Assembly: GCA_963692995.1 (NCBI GenBank)
Contig: OY843611.1
Span: forward strand, 1,922,001-1,986,000
DNA length: 64,000 nt
Direction of reading: 5' to 3'
DNA from: Bin87 sp963692995
Lineage (GTDB): Bacteria; Chloroflexota; Dehalococcoidia; Lucifugimonadales; UBA3495
Under the pieces are notes generated by a model. That model ran no database searches and was not told the origin of the DNA. It saw nothing but the letters and a program-made list of their open reading frames with translations. How positions within the stretch are numbered: the stretch's first letter is position 1; each line of letters starts with the position of its first letter. Below are positions 39,624 through 48,006 of this stretch, piece after piece. A program made the translations under genes and the position numbers.

Positions 39624-40553
39624 GTGGAATTTTTCTCCATATTCGTTCTGCTGTGGAACGAGATCATCATTCGGCCCATGCTCAACACCCTGCTGGTGTT
39701 GTACGCCGTCTGCTTCTCGCAGATGGGCGTGGCTATCATCGTCTTCACAGCGCTGGTTCGGGTGGCCACCATCCCGTTGACAGTGCGCCAACTGCGCCAG
39801 ATGCGCGCCATGACCGCGATGCAACCCCGGGTGCGCGAGATCCAGGAGCGTTACGCCGGCGATCGGCAGCGCACATCCCAAGAAACCATGCGGCTTTATC
39901 GGGAAAGCGGCGTCAACCCGATCGGGTGCCTGGGACCGTTGATCGTCCAAATGCCCATCTTGATCGGACTGTTCCGCGTCCTGATCCTGACGCTGTTCAA
40001 CAATCCCGAAGACCTGGTGAACCTGTCGGACAAGTTGTATCCGTGGATCACCTTTGTACCCATTCATGCTGCTGTACCGGTCAACAACGGCTTTTTGTGG
40101 CTGGACTTGAGCCAGCCCGATCCGTCCCCCATCGTGATGCCCATATTGGTGGCGGTAACTACTTGGGTGCAGCAGAAGATGACCCAGATGCCGTCACCCG
40201 ATCCCCGTCAGCAATCAACGCAAACGATGCTGTTGTGGATGATGCCCATTTTCCTGGGCGCCTTTTCCCTGGGTTGGCCCAGTGGACTGCCCCTCTACTG
40301 GGTGGTCTCCAACATCATCGGCATCAGTATCCAGTACTTTATCACCGGTTGGGGGCCGCTATTCCCGCTGTTCCCGCGTCGTGGCGGAGAAACCGAAGAA
40401 GTCGCGCCGGTGACGCCGGCTCCCGAATCGCAGGAGAATAGACCTGATGGATCAGATAGTGCAAACCGGGAGAACCGTAGAAGAGGCCGAAGAACTGGCG
40501 CTCGCAGCTCTAGGCGCCGACCGCAGCGAGGTAGAGGTCGAAATACTAAATAG
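39624..40553 (+). CDS. yidC: Membrane protein insertase YidC/Oxa1
   Basis: 309-residue insertase with five or so membrane helices. The conserved core includes GVAIIVFTALVRVATIPLTV with the functional Arg, the cytoplasmic coiled hairpin RQLRQMRAMTAMQPRVREIQ, then MPILIGLFRVL and a C-terminal LPLYWVVSNIIGISIQYFI. There is no large P1 domain, as in Gram-positive and Chloroflexota YidC. The C-terminus is strongly basic (NRENRRRGRRTGARSSRRR), as expected for ribosome contact. The last 107 bases are also the start of jag in another frame. Start GTG at 39624. Confidence 0.93.
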   Translation: MEFFSIFVLLWNEIIIRPMLNTLLVLYAVCFSQMGVAIIVFTALVRVATIPLTVRQLRQMRAMTAMQPRVREIQERYAGDRQRTSQETMRLYRESGVNPIGCLGPLIVQMPILIGLFRVLILTLFNNPEDLVNLSDKLYPWITFVPIHAAVPVNNGFLWLDLSQPDPSPIVMPILVAVTTWVQQKMTQMPSPDPRQQSTQTMLLWMMPIFLGAFSLGWPSGLPLYWVVSNIIGISIQYFITGWGPLFPLFPRRGGETEEVAPVTPAPESQENRPDGSDSANRENRRRGRRTGARSSRRRPQRGRGRNTK

Positions 40554-41211
40554 GGGCCGTCAAGGTTTCCTGGGGATTGGCGGAGAGCCGGCCGAGGTTC
40601 GAGTTACCCGTATCGCCAGCGACTCACCGGAAGACGACACTGACTACGACTATGATGCCGAGGGCGAGCTCGAAGCGGAAACCCCGGCAATCGGCGCCCC
40701 ACCTGAAGCGCCACCTCACCCACCTCACCCGCCTCGCCCCACCGCGGAAACGCCGGCCGGTCTCGCAATCCAATCAGTCGAGCGTATCCTGAACATCGTC
40801 GGGGCAGAAGTTGACGTTAACCTCCGCTCTGAACACGATGAACTGGCCGGAGGGCCTATCATCGACATTCAGGGGCCCGATTCCGGGCTGCTTATCGGGC
40901 GTAGAGGCAACACCTTGCAGTCGTTGCAATTTATCGTGCAGAGCATCGTGCGCCAGCAGTTCGATCAGGACATCCGGGTCGCGCTGGATGTTGAACAATA
41001 CCGGAGCCGCCGGGAGGACTCCCTTCGGGAAATGGCGGACCGCGTCGCCAATCGAGTCGTCCAAACGGGTCGCAGCATCACTCTGGAACCCATGACCCCA
41101 TCGGATCGCCGGGTAATACACCTCTATTTGGGCGAGCGAGGCGGCATCCGTACCGAAAGTGTCGGCTACGGCGAGAGCCGCAAGGTCCAGATCATCCCCG
41201 AACGCGACTGA
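40447..41211 (+). CDS. jag: RNA-binding protein Jag/KhpB
   Basis: 254-residue protein with the three Jag parts in order: Jag_N (TVEEAEELALAALGADRSEV and RGRQGFLGIGGEPAEV, residues 1-55), an acidic and Pro-rich linker (60-105), a KH domain with GLLIGRRGNTLQSLQ, and an R3H domain (RREDSLREMADRVANRV onward). In other bacteria it partners KhpA and influences cell elongation and gene expression. ATG at 40447 has CAGGAG upstream and lies 107 bases inside yidC. Jag_N, KH and R3H are all intact. Confidence 0.93.
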   Translation: MDQIVQTGRTVEEAEELALAALGADRSEVEVEILNRGRQGFLGIGGEPAEVRVTRIASDSPEDDTDYDYDAEGELEAETPAIGAPPEAPPHPPHPPRPTAETPAGLAIQSVERILNIVGAEVDVNLRSEHDELAGGPIIDIQGPDSGLLIGRRGNTLQSLQFIVQSIVRQQFDQDIRVALDVEQYRSRREDSLREMADRVANRVVQTGRSITLEPMTPSDRRVIHLYLGERGGIRTESVGYGESRKVQIIPERD

Positions 41212-41302
41212 GCGCTTCGGTATTCGCGTCACCGTGCGTAACGGCCTGCAATTGAATGCCTTTGCCGTTGACCTGGTTGGAGCCGGCCAATAGAATGCGA
41301 CC

Positions 41303-42751
41303 ATGAGCTGGTGCATCATTAATGGATCGCAGTCCGATGCCTTCGACCACCCGCGCGAGGAGTGCGGGATAGTGGGCATATACCGGGAGCGCAGCCACAG
41401 CGCAGCCTTGGCGGCAGTGGGCTTGTTTGCCTTGCAGCACCGCGGCCAGGAGTCGGCGGGAGTGGCGGCGGTGGACGCGGGAAAGATCCAAGTCCACACC
41501 GGGATGGGCTTGGTGTCCGAAGCTTTTCACGATGGCGACATTGACCGCCTCACCGGGGAAATGGCCATCGGGCACACTCGCTATTCCACCACCGGCGCCA
41601 GCCGATACTCCAACGCGCAGCCGCTGCTGGTTAGTGGACTTAACGGTCAGCTGGCCGTGGCCCACAATGGAAACATCATCAACTCGTTACAGTTGCGCGA
41701 TCTGCTCCAGACGCGCTGGGGATGTCATTTCGAAACGAGTACCGACAGTGAGGCGATTGCGCATCTCCTCGCCAATGCGCCCGGCGCAACTTGGACCGAT
41801 CGCATTTTCTACGGCATGCGCCTGATGCAGGGAGCGTTTTCCCTGGCGTTGTTGACCCCCGATGCCGTCATCGCGGCCCGCGACCCCTTGGGCATTCGCC
41901 CGTTGTGTCTGGGCCGCCTGCCCGACGGTTGGGTGACCGCCTCTGAAACTTGCGCTTTGGATCATATGCAGGCCGAGTTCGTCCGCGAACTGAAACCCGG
42001 CGAGGTAGTGGTAGTGGATCGGAACGGTGTTCGCTCCGAGATTTACGAAGGCGCGTCCGGTCGCAATCGGGCTTTGTGCGTTTTCGAATGGATTTACTTC
42101 GCCCGACCGGACAGTGTGATGGACGGCCGGCTAATGCACCAGGTCCGTGAGGAAATGGGCGCGCAACTCGCTCGCGAATATCCCGCTGAAGCCGACTTGG
42201 TGATCGGCATTCCGGATTCTTCCACTTCCGCCGCCGTGGGCTACGCCCGGGAATCCGGCATTCCTTTCGCCAACGGACTGGTGCGAAACCGTTACGTCGG
42301 ACGCACCTTCATAGAACCGGAGCAGCAGCGTCGCGACCGTGGTGTACGACAAAAATTCAATCCCATGCCAGCGGTGATCCGTGGCAAGCGCCTGGTGGTG
42401 GTTGATGACAGCATCGTGCGCGGCACAACGACGCCTCATGTGGTGGAGCTGTTGCGTCGGGCCGGCGCAGCCGAGATCCACCTCCGCGTGTGCGCGCCTC
42501 CTATCAAGCATCCTTGCTACCTCGGCGTGAACATGGCAACACGCCAGGAGCTAATCGCCGCCACCAAGACCATTCCCGAAATTCGTGACGCGACCGGAGC
42601 AGATACTTTGGGCTATCTCAGCGTGGGGGGATTGATGGGATTGGTCCGGGGCCCGCAGGGCGGGTTCTGCGACGCCTGCTTCACGGGCAATTATCCGGTC
42701 CCGGTGCAGTTGGAATTGACCAAGCAAGCATTGGAACCGATTACGGCGTGA
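41303..42751 (+). CDS. purF: Amidophosphoribosyltransferase
   Basis: 482-residue first enzyme of purine synthesis (PRPP plus glutamine to phosphoribosylamine). The N-terminal 20 residues are a propeptide; Cys21 in REECGIVGIY becomes the N-terminal nucleophile. The PRPP loop is LVVVDDSIVRGTT. Four cysteines in the positions of the B. subtilis 4Fe-4S cluster are visible: CVFEWIYFARPDS, KHPCYLGVN and FCDACFTG (two). So it is of the Fe-S type. The stop overlaps the purM start by GTGA. Confidence 0.95.
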   Translation: MSWCIINGSQSDAFDHPREECGIVGIYRERSHSAALAAVGLFALQHRGQESAGVAAVDAGKIQVHTGMGLVSEAFHDGDIDRLTGEMAIGHTRYSTTGASRYSNAQPLLVSGLNGQLAVAHNGNIINSLQLRDLLQTRWGCHFETSTDSEAIAHLLANAPGATWTDRIFYGMRLMQGAFSLALLTPDAVIAARDPLGIRPLCLGRLPDGWVTASETCALDHMQAEFVRELKPGEVVVVDRNGVRSEIYEGASGRNRALCVFEWIYFARPDSVMDGRLMHQVREEMGAQLAREYPAEADLVIGIPDSSTSAAVGYARESGIPFANGLVRNRYVGRTFIEPEQQRRDRGVRQKFNPMPAVIRGKRLVVVDDSIVRGTTTPHVVELLRRAGAAEIHLRVCAPPIKHPCYLGVNMATRQELIAATKTIPEIRDATGADTLGYLSVGGLMGLVRGPQGGFCDACFTGNYPVPVQLELTKQALEPITA

Positions 42752-43803
42752 CGACGGCGGGAGAACCACGCTTGGCTAACCCCGGATTGTCCTCGTATGA
42801 AGCCGCCGGTGTTTCCCTGGAGGCCATGGACGGCCTGAAGGACCGCATCAGGGCCTTTGCCGCCATGACCCACGGGCCTGAGGTACTGGACGCTAGCGGT
42901 GGCTTCGCCGGACTGTTCGCATTATCCGGCTACAACGACCCGGTGCTCGTGGCCAGTGCCGACGGAGTCGGCACCAAACTCAAGATCGCCGCTCAACTGG
43001 GGCATTTCGAGGGCGTCGGTCAGGATCTCGTCACGCTCAACGTCAACGACATACTGACCAAAGGCGCTCGACCACTGTTCTTTCTCGACTATGTTTCCTT
43101 TAGCGCACTTGACGAGCATCGGCTGGAAATGCTGATGCGGGGGATCGCTTGGGGTTGTCGGGAGGCCGGATGCGCCCTCATCGGCGGGGAAACGGCCCAA
43201 CTGCCGGGCGTGTACTCTGAAACCGACTTCGATTTGGCCGGCTTCGTGGTCGGGGTTGCCGAGCGTAACCTCCTGTTGGGCTCCAACCACATTGTCCCGG
43301 GCGACCGTCTGATTGGAATACCATCCAGCGGTGTGCATACCAACGGGTTTTCGTTGGTTCGACAGGTATTCAGCCTCGACGACGACCCGGCGGCATTGTA
43401 CCGCCCTTGGCCCGGTTTGGCGCGCAACCTGGGCGACGAGCTGATGGTGCGCCACCGCGCGTATCATCCTCTCCTCACCCCGCATCTCACTCACGTCAAA
43501 TCGCTGAGTCATATCACCGGCGGCGGGCTGCCCGGCAAGATGCCGGCTTCTCTGCCTGACGACGCTACCGCCGAGTTCCGGGTGGGTTCATGGCCCATAC
43601 CGCCAGTATTTGGCGCTATCCAACAAGCGGGGGACATCGACGACACTGAGATGTATCGTGTGTTCAACATGGGCCTGGGCATGGTCGCCGTGTGCGACGA
43701 CGCCGGCGCGCGGGCACTGCTGGCAGGTATTCCTGACGCCTTAGAAGTCGGCTGTATTGTGGAACGCGAAGGTCATTCGCAAACGAACCTCACCAACCTT
43801 TAG
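42748..43803 (+). CDS. purM: Phosphoribosylformylglycinamidine cyclo-ligase
   Basis: 351-residue AIR synthetase that closes the imidazole ring with ATP. Motifs: SSYEAAGVSLEAMDGLKDRI near the N-terminus, VASADGVGTKLKIAAQLGHF (active-site loop), DIVTLNVNDI-like QDLVTLNVNDILTKGARPLF, and HITGGGLPGKMP in the C-terminal half. Start GTG at 42748 overlaps the purF stop. Length is normal. It lies in the purF-purM-(small ORF)-purH run. Confidence 0.95.
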   Translation: MTTAGEPRLANPGLSSYEAAGVSLEAMDGLKDRIRAFAAMTHGPEVLDASGGFAGLFALSGYNDPVLVASADGVGTKLKIAAQLGHFEGVGQDLVTLNVNDILTKGARPLFFLDYVSFSALDEHRLEMLMRGIAWGCREAGCALIGGETAQLPGVYSETDFDLAGFVVGVAERNLLLGSNHIVPGDRLIGIPSSGVHTNGFSLVRQVFSLDDDPAALYRPWPGLARNLGDELMVRHRAYHPLLTPHLTHVKSLSHITGGGLPGKMPASLPDDATAEFRVGSWPIPPVFGAIQQAGDIDDTEMYRVFNMGLGMVAVCDDAGARALLAGIPDALEVGCIVEREGHSQTNLTNL

Positions 43804-43828
43804 CGCTGTCACCGGGAGGAACCGCATC

Positions 43829-44083
43829 ATGGGTGTGAAGAAACTGTTCCGCCGCCGCGGTGCCGGCTCGCAACCTGACGTTGTTGACGTTCCCGCCGGG
43901 ATGAGGCCCTGGTGGACGTGGGGCCCGCTCGGTCTGGTGTGGTTTGCCGGACGCGGACACGACTCCAGCACGAACACTGACCCCGGATACCCGCCTCATC
44001 ATGGAGACGCTGGAAACCTCCATCACCCGAGTGACCCGGGCGGTGGATTCGGCGGTTTTGACGGAGGCGGTGGGGCTATCTAA
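43829..44083 (+). CDS. Small Gly-rich hypothetical protein between purM and purH
   Basis: 84-residue protein I do not recognise. It opens with a basic patch (GVKKLFRRRGAGSQ), has a Trp-rich hydrophobic part (MRPWWTWGPLGLVWFAG), then a His/Pro-rich (PGYPPHHGDAGNLHHPSD) and a Gly-rich end (GGGFGGFDGGGGAI). ATG at 43829 has GGGAGGA eight bases upstream, so translation is credible. It interrupts the purine operon with 25- and 38-base gaps. Possibly membrane- or metal-associated; unknown. Confidence 0.6.
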   Translation: MGVKKLFRRRGAGSQPDVVDVPAGMRPWWTWGPLGLVWFAGRGHDSSTNTDPGYPPHHGDAGNLHHPSDPGGGFGGFDGGGGAI

Positions 44084-44121
44084 CGGCCTGTCAGAAAACT
44101 GAAAAGGAGATTTCCAGCAAC

Positions 44122-45660
44122 TTGAAAGCGTTACTCAGCGTATTCGATAAAACCGGTATTGAAGATTTGGGCGCGCGACTGGTCAGCGCCGGCTACGAGT
44201 TGATCAGTACCGGAGGCACCCACCGCAGCCTGACTGACGCCGGTGTGCCCGTGCGCCAGGTGTCGGACCTCACCGGCTCACCGGAAATCTTGGAGGGCCG
44301 GGTCAAAACCCTGCACCCGGTTATCCACGGCGGCCTGCTCGCCAGGCGGGATTCTACGGCCCATATGGATGAACTCAGCCGACACGGCATCGACGCTATC
44401 GATATGGTGGTGGTGAACCTCTATCCCTTCGTGGACACCATCAGCAAAGCTGGTGTTACGCTGGATGACGCGCTGGAAAACATCGATATCGGCGGGCCTA
44501 CCATGTTGCGGGCAGCGGCCAAGAACTTCCCAGCGGTGGCCGTTGTAGTTGATCCTGACGACTACAGTTGGGTAGCCGACGCCTTGGCCGGTGACGGTCT
44601 CGACACGCGACAACGGCGCAATTTGGCCGCCAAAGCCTTCCAACACGTCGCGGTTTACGATGCAGCTGTGGCCCAATACCTCGCCGCTGACACCAGTGTC
44701 GATGACGAAATGCCCCGACAGGTGACTATCGGCCTCACCCGCGTTTCCAGCCTGCGCTACGGCGAAAATCCCCACCAGCGGGGTGCGCTCTACGTTCCTG
44801 CCGTGGGCGGAGCCGGCGGCTTGGCAAGGGGTAACCAGTTGCATGGCCGGGAACTGTCCTTCAACAACCTTATGGACGCCGATGCAGCCTGGCGCACGGT
44901 CAGCGATTACGCAGAGCCCTCCGTGTGCGTAATCAAACACGCCAACCCCTGTGGCCTTGCATCCCGCGACGACGTTGCCGAGGCTTATCAACTCGCGTAC
45001 GAAGGCGATCCGGTTTCCGCTTTCGGTGGCATCGTCGGCTTCAACCGCACGGTGACCGCCGCCGCCGCCGCGGCCATGGATCCCGTGTTCTACGAAGTTG
45101 TGGTAGCCCCGGCCTACGCCGGCGACGCGTTGGAGATTCTCCGGCGCAAACGGAATCTCCGGATCCTGGAGGTTGAGCCAGCGCAGGATACTCTCGGGAC
45201 CGCCACCTATGATGTGCGCCCACTCAGCGGTGGCGTGTTGGTGCAGACCCCCGACGCCATCGAGGAAGATCCCCACACGTGGGCCACAGCGACCGAGCGC
45301 GCGCCCACCACTGCTGAATTGGCCGACCTTGCATTCGCCTGGCAAGCTGTCAAGCACATCAAATCCAACGCCATCGCCTTCGTGAAGGACCGGACTTTGA
45401 TGGGCATGGGGGCCGGCCAGCCCAACCGCGTGGTCAGCGTCCATCTGTCCCAGCGGGCGGCCGGGGAGAAAGCGGCCGGCTGTGTGCTGGCTTCCGACGC
45501 CTTCTTCCCGTTCCCCGATAACATCGAACTGGCCGCCGAAGCCGGCATCACCGCCATAATTCAACCCGGCGGCTCGATCCGCGACGACGAGGTTATCGCC
45601 GCCGCCAACCAGGCCGGCATCGCCATGGTGTTCACCGGAGTGCGACACTTCCGCCACTGA
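44122..45660 (+). CDS. purH: Bifunctional AICAR transformylase / IMP cyclohydrolase
   Basis: 512-residue enzyme for the last two steps to IMP. The N-terminal MGS-like cyclohydrolase domain (about 1-190) has LLSVFDKTGIEDLGARL, ISTGGTHRSL and RVKTLHPVIHGG. The C-terminal AICAR formyltransferase domain shows SLRYGENPHQRGALY, VCVIKHANPCGLAS and KHIKSNAIAFVKDRTLMGMG. Start TTG at 44122 is preceded by AAGGAG, with a long spacing of 12 bases. Length agrees with PurH. Confidence 0.95.
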   Translation: MKALLSVFDKTGIEDLGARLVSAGYELISTGGTHRSLTDAGVPVRQVSDLTGSPEILEGRVKTLHPVIHGGLLARRDSTAHMDELSRHGIDAIDMVVVNLYPFVDTISKAGVTLDDALENIDIGGPTMLRAAAKNFPAVAVVVDPDDYSWVADALAGDGLDTRQRRNLAAKAFQHVAVYDAAVAQYLAADTSVDDEMPRQVTIGLTRVSSLRYGENPHQRGALYVPAVGGAGGLARGNQLHGRELSFNNLMDADAAWRTVSDYAEPSVCVIKHANPCGLASRDDVAEAYQLAYEGDPVSAFGGIVGFNRTVTAAAAAAMDPVFYEVVVAPAYAGDALEILRRKRNLRILEVEPAQDTLGTATYDVRPLSGGVLVQTPDAIEEDPHTWATATERAPTTAELADLAFAWQAVKHIKSNAIAFVKDRTLMGMGAGQPNRVVSVHLSQRAAGEKAAGCVLASDAFFPFPDNIELAAEAGITAIIQPGGSIRDDEVIAAANQAGIAMVFTGVRHFRH

Positions 45661-45668
45661 TCACCCCA

Positions 45669-46169
45669 TTGGACGCCTATCTGGACATCGAAACCACCGG
45701 GTTCATTGGCGGCAATTCCTACCCCACTGTGGTCGGCATCGCCGTGGACTTCCCGGGCGACTGGTCAATAGAGCAGCTGGTCGGGGACGACATTACCGCC
45801 GACGCCGTCCTGCATGTCTTGGAAGGCGTAACGTCCCTATACACCTTTAACGGGGCCGGCTTCGACCTCCCGTTTTTGGCGTGGCGGCCCGGCGTGGACC
45901 TGCGCCGCCGCTTTGAGCATCACGATCTGATGCGATCTTCCCGTCGCGCCGGCTTGCGCGGCGGCCTCAAGGCCATCGAAAAGGCTCTGGGTATAGCACG
46001 CAATCTGCCCGATCTATATGGTCGGGACGCTATAACCCTCTGGCACAAATACCGCCAGGAAAATAGCCGGGGCGCACTCGATATGCTGCTCGAGTATAAC
46101 CGAGAGGACGTAGTAAATCTGCGCGTTCTCCGGGCCATATTGGAGGAAGAAAATTGGAACTTGGATTGA
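45669..46169 (+). CDS. RNase H-like (DEDD) exonuclease family protein
   Basis: 166-residue protein with the ribonuclease H-like YprB/DEDD fold. Motif I is YLDIETTGF, motif II TFNGAGFDLPFL, and the C-terminal motif YNREDVVNLRVL has the final Asp. It likely cuts single-stranded DNA or RNA ends using two metal ions. Start TTG at 45669 is nine bases after the purH stop. The end overlaps the next gene by 16 bases. Confidence 0.82.
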   Translation: MDAYLDIETTGFIGGNSYPTVVGIAVDFPGDWSIEQLVGDDITADAVLHVLEGVTSLYTFNGAGFDLPFLAWRPGVDLRRRFEHHDLMRSSRRAGLRGGLKAIEKALGIARNLPDLYGRDAITLWHKYRQENSRGALDMLLEYNREDVVNLRVLRAILEEENWNLD

Positions 46170-46951
46170 AGGGCAAGAACGTGGTTGTAACCGGCGGCGG
46201 CAATAACATCGGCCGGGCCATCGTGCTGGCTTTCGCCGCTGAAGGTTGCAATATCGCCATCGCCGAACTCAATCGCGCCGCCGGTGAACGTGTAGTCGCC
46301 GAAGTTGACGCTTTAGGCACTGGCGCCTCCACCATCGTTGTTGATGCCGACGTGACCGACCAGGCCCGGACCGATTTTATGATGGGCGAAGTCATCCATC
46401 GCCTGGGCAGCGTGGACGTGCTAGTGAACAACGTGGGCTGGACCATCGACCGGCTGTTCATGGACAAGTCCCGGGACGAGCACGTCAAGGAAGTGGACGT
46501 AAACCTATGGGGCGCCATCAACTGCATCCACGCGGCGCTACCTCACATGATTGAACGGCAACAAGGCTCCATCGTCAGCATCAGCAGCGACGCCGGAAGG
46601 ATGGGCGAATACCGGGAAGCCGTCTATTCGGCGTGCAAGGCCGGCGTCATCGCCCTCAGCAAATCGTTGGCCCGCGAAACCGGACGCTACGGCCTGCGCA
46701 TGAATATGGTCTGTCCCGGCCTGGTGGCGCCGCCGCAGGAAGAAGTGATCGGTTCCGAGAGCATGTGGCGGCAGGGGATGGAGCAGCTTTTCACCGAGGA
46801 AACGCTAGAACGGGTCAAGCGCGCCTACGCCTTGCGGCGTATGGGAACGGCGCAGGAAGTCGCCAACGCCGTGGTGTTCCTGGCCTCCGACGCCGCCAGT
46901 TTTATCACCGGGCAAACACTCAGCGTATCCGGCGGCTACACCATGATGTAA
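46154..46951 (+). CDS. Short-chain dehydrogenase/reductase
   Basis: 265-residue SDR with an intact active site. The nucleotide-binding motif is VVVTGGGNNIGRAIVLAF (TGxxxxIG), then NNVGW, SISSDAG with the catalytic Ser, and YSACKAGVIAL with YxxxK. The C-terminus DAASFITGQTLSVSGGYTMM is family-typical. Start TTG at 46154 has GGAGGAAG close upstream and overlaps the nuclease gene. The substrate (3-oxoacyl-CoA or another ketone/alcohol) is not defined. Confidence 0.88.
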   Translation: MELGLKGKNVVVTGGGNNIGRAIVLAFAAEGCNIAIAELNRAAGERVVAEVDALGTGASTIVVDADVTDQARTDFMMGEVIHRLGSVDVLVNNVGWTIDRLFMDKSRDEHVKEVDVNLWGAINCIHAALPHMIERQQGSIVSISSDAGRMGEYREAVYSACKAGVIALSKSLARETGRYGLRMNMVCPGLVAPPQEEVIGSESMWRQGMEQLFTEETLERVKRAYALRRMGTAQEVANAVVFLASDAASFITGQTLSVSGGYTMM

Positions 46952-46975
46952 TCGCAATCGAGGTTTGTTAAACGC

Positions 46976-47003
46976 GTAGGGGCGACGCATGCGTCGCCCC
47001 TAC
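46976..47003. repeat. Dispersed palindrome, copy 5, between convergent genes
   Basis: A perfect, loopless 28-bp palindrome with arms GTAGGGGCGACGCA. It shares the GTAGGGGCGA outer arm with the other copies but has a different centre. It lies between an SDR gene (+) and the duplicated-domain gene (-), 25 and 23 bases from the two stops. Confidence 0.88.
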
Positions 47004-47026
47004 TGATTGGATTCGTGGATGAACGA

Positions 47027-47830
47027 TTACTGCTGGTTCGTCCCAACCAACGCCCAAGCCTTCTCCTCCATCGAGGGGACGACGGCCTGCACCAGGTCGT
47101 TGTCCACGTTGGCGGCTACGGTGGGGTAGCCGGCGCGGTCAATCATGGTGGCCAGATTGCCGGACTTGAACTGGTCCAGGGTCCAAGCCAAGGTATTGCC
47201 GCTGGTGGTCACGTCCCAGTAGATCCGGACGTCCTGGTTCCGAGGGCCATAGTGATAGTGCGGCGCGATCTCGAAGCAGTCGAAAGCCAGCAGCTCGAAC
47301 TCCTGCCCCAGATGGTCGGTCAGCACGTGGATGGCCACGCCCCGGTCGTTGGCGGCGCCGATGTTCGAGCGGAACTCAACGCCGAAGCGGATGTTGCCGG
47401 CCTCGTAGATGTGATCGCCGCGGAAGTGGGTGACCGTGCGCCGCTCGTCGCGGGCCTTGCCCAGCGCGCAAGCTTCTACCTCGTCCATCTTGTTCTGGTC
47501 GATGCCGTTGGCATCGACAGCCGCTGCCAGGTCGTCGTAGCCAGCGCGTCGTACCATGGCAGGCAGGTTGGTGCGAATATTCTTCAGCGTCCAGCCCAGC
47601 GGGGTGCCAACGGTGGTCTTATCCATGTGCAGCCGGATGTTCATGTTCTCCGGCCCGTAGTGGTAGTGGGGATCCTGATCGAAGCAGTCGAACCGCAGAA
47701 TCTCGGTATCGTGACCGTCAACGTCGCCATAGACCTGGACCATCAGGCCCTGATCCGGCATGATCTCTTTCCGGTATGACAGAGTTACGTCCACCGGCCC
47801 AATGTTGATAACGGTATCTCCCTTTTCCAT
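47027..47830 (-). CDS. Unknown protein with duplicated HYHYGP domain
   Basis: 267-residue protein I do not recognise. Two similar halves are visible: residues about 5-106 and 139-242. Each carries FDCF...PHYHYGP (residues 47-60 and 183-196), then a strand and TTxG..L.WTLxxx, and ends with RAGY...AAxVD. The two conserved His residues per half suggest metal or substrate binding. Start ATG at 47830 has GAGGAGG seven bases upstream; the frame is open to 47890 but without a good site. No signal peptide. It stands alone between a palindrome and the divergent SprT-like gene. Confidence 0.8.
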   Translation of the reverse strand: MEKGDTVINIGPVDVTLSYRKEIMPDQGLMVQVYGDVDGHDTEILRFDCFDQDPHYHYGPENMNIRLHMDKTTVGTPLGWTLKNIRTNLPAMVRRAGYDDLAAAVDANGIDQNKMDEVEACALGKARDERRTVTHFRGDHIYEAGNIRFGVEFRSNIGAANDRGVAIHVLTDHLGQEFELLAFDCFEIAPHYHYGPRNQDVRIYWDVTTSGNTLAWTLDQFKSGNLATMIDRAGYPTVAANVDNDLVQAVVPSMEEKAWALVGTNQQ

Positions 47831-48006
47831 GAGCTCGCCTCCTCGTGGAATTCGGACTGAATTCAGCGGCCGCATTATTGCAACCGACACTGTTTTGCGA
47901 TTATAGCATCGCGGGCGATAATGGCAAGAACGCTTTTCAAAAGTTCGCCCAAATACCGGGCCGTCCCCGAATTGCTACGGTATCATTGACGCCTGCGGAG
48001 CACGCT

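Noticed and set aside
44278..45657. 459-residue antisense frame within purH
   Set aside because: purH matches its family along its whole length; the antisense frame has no recognisable domain.
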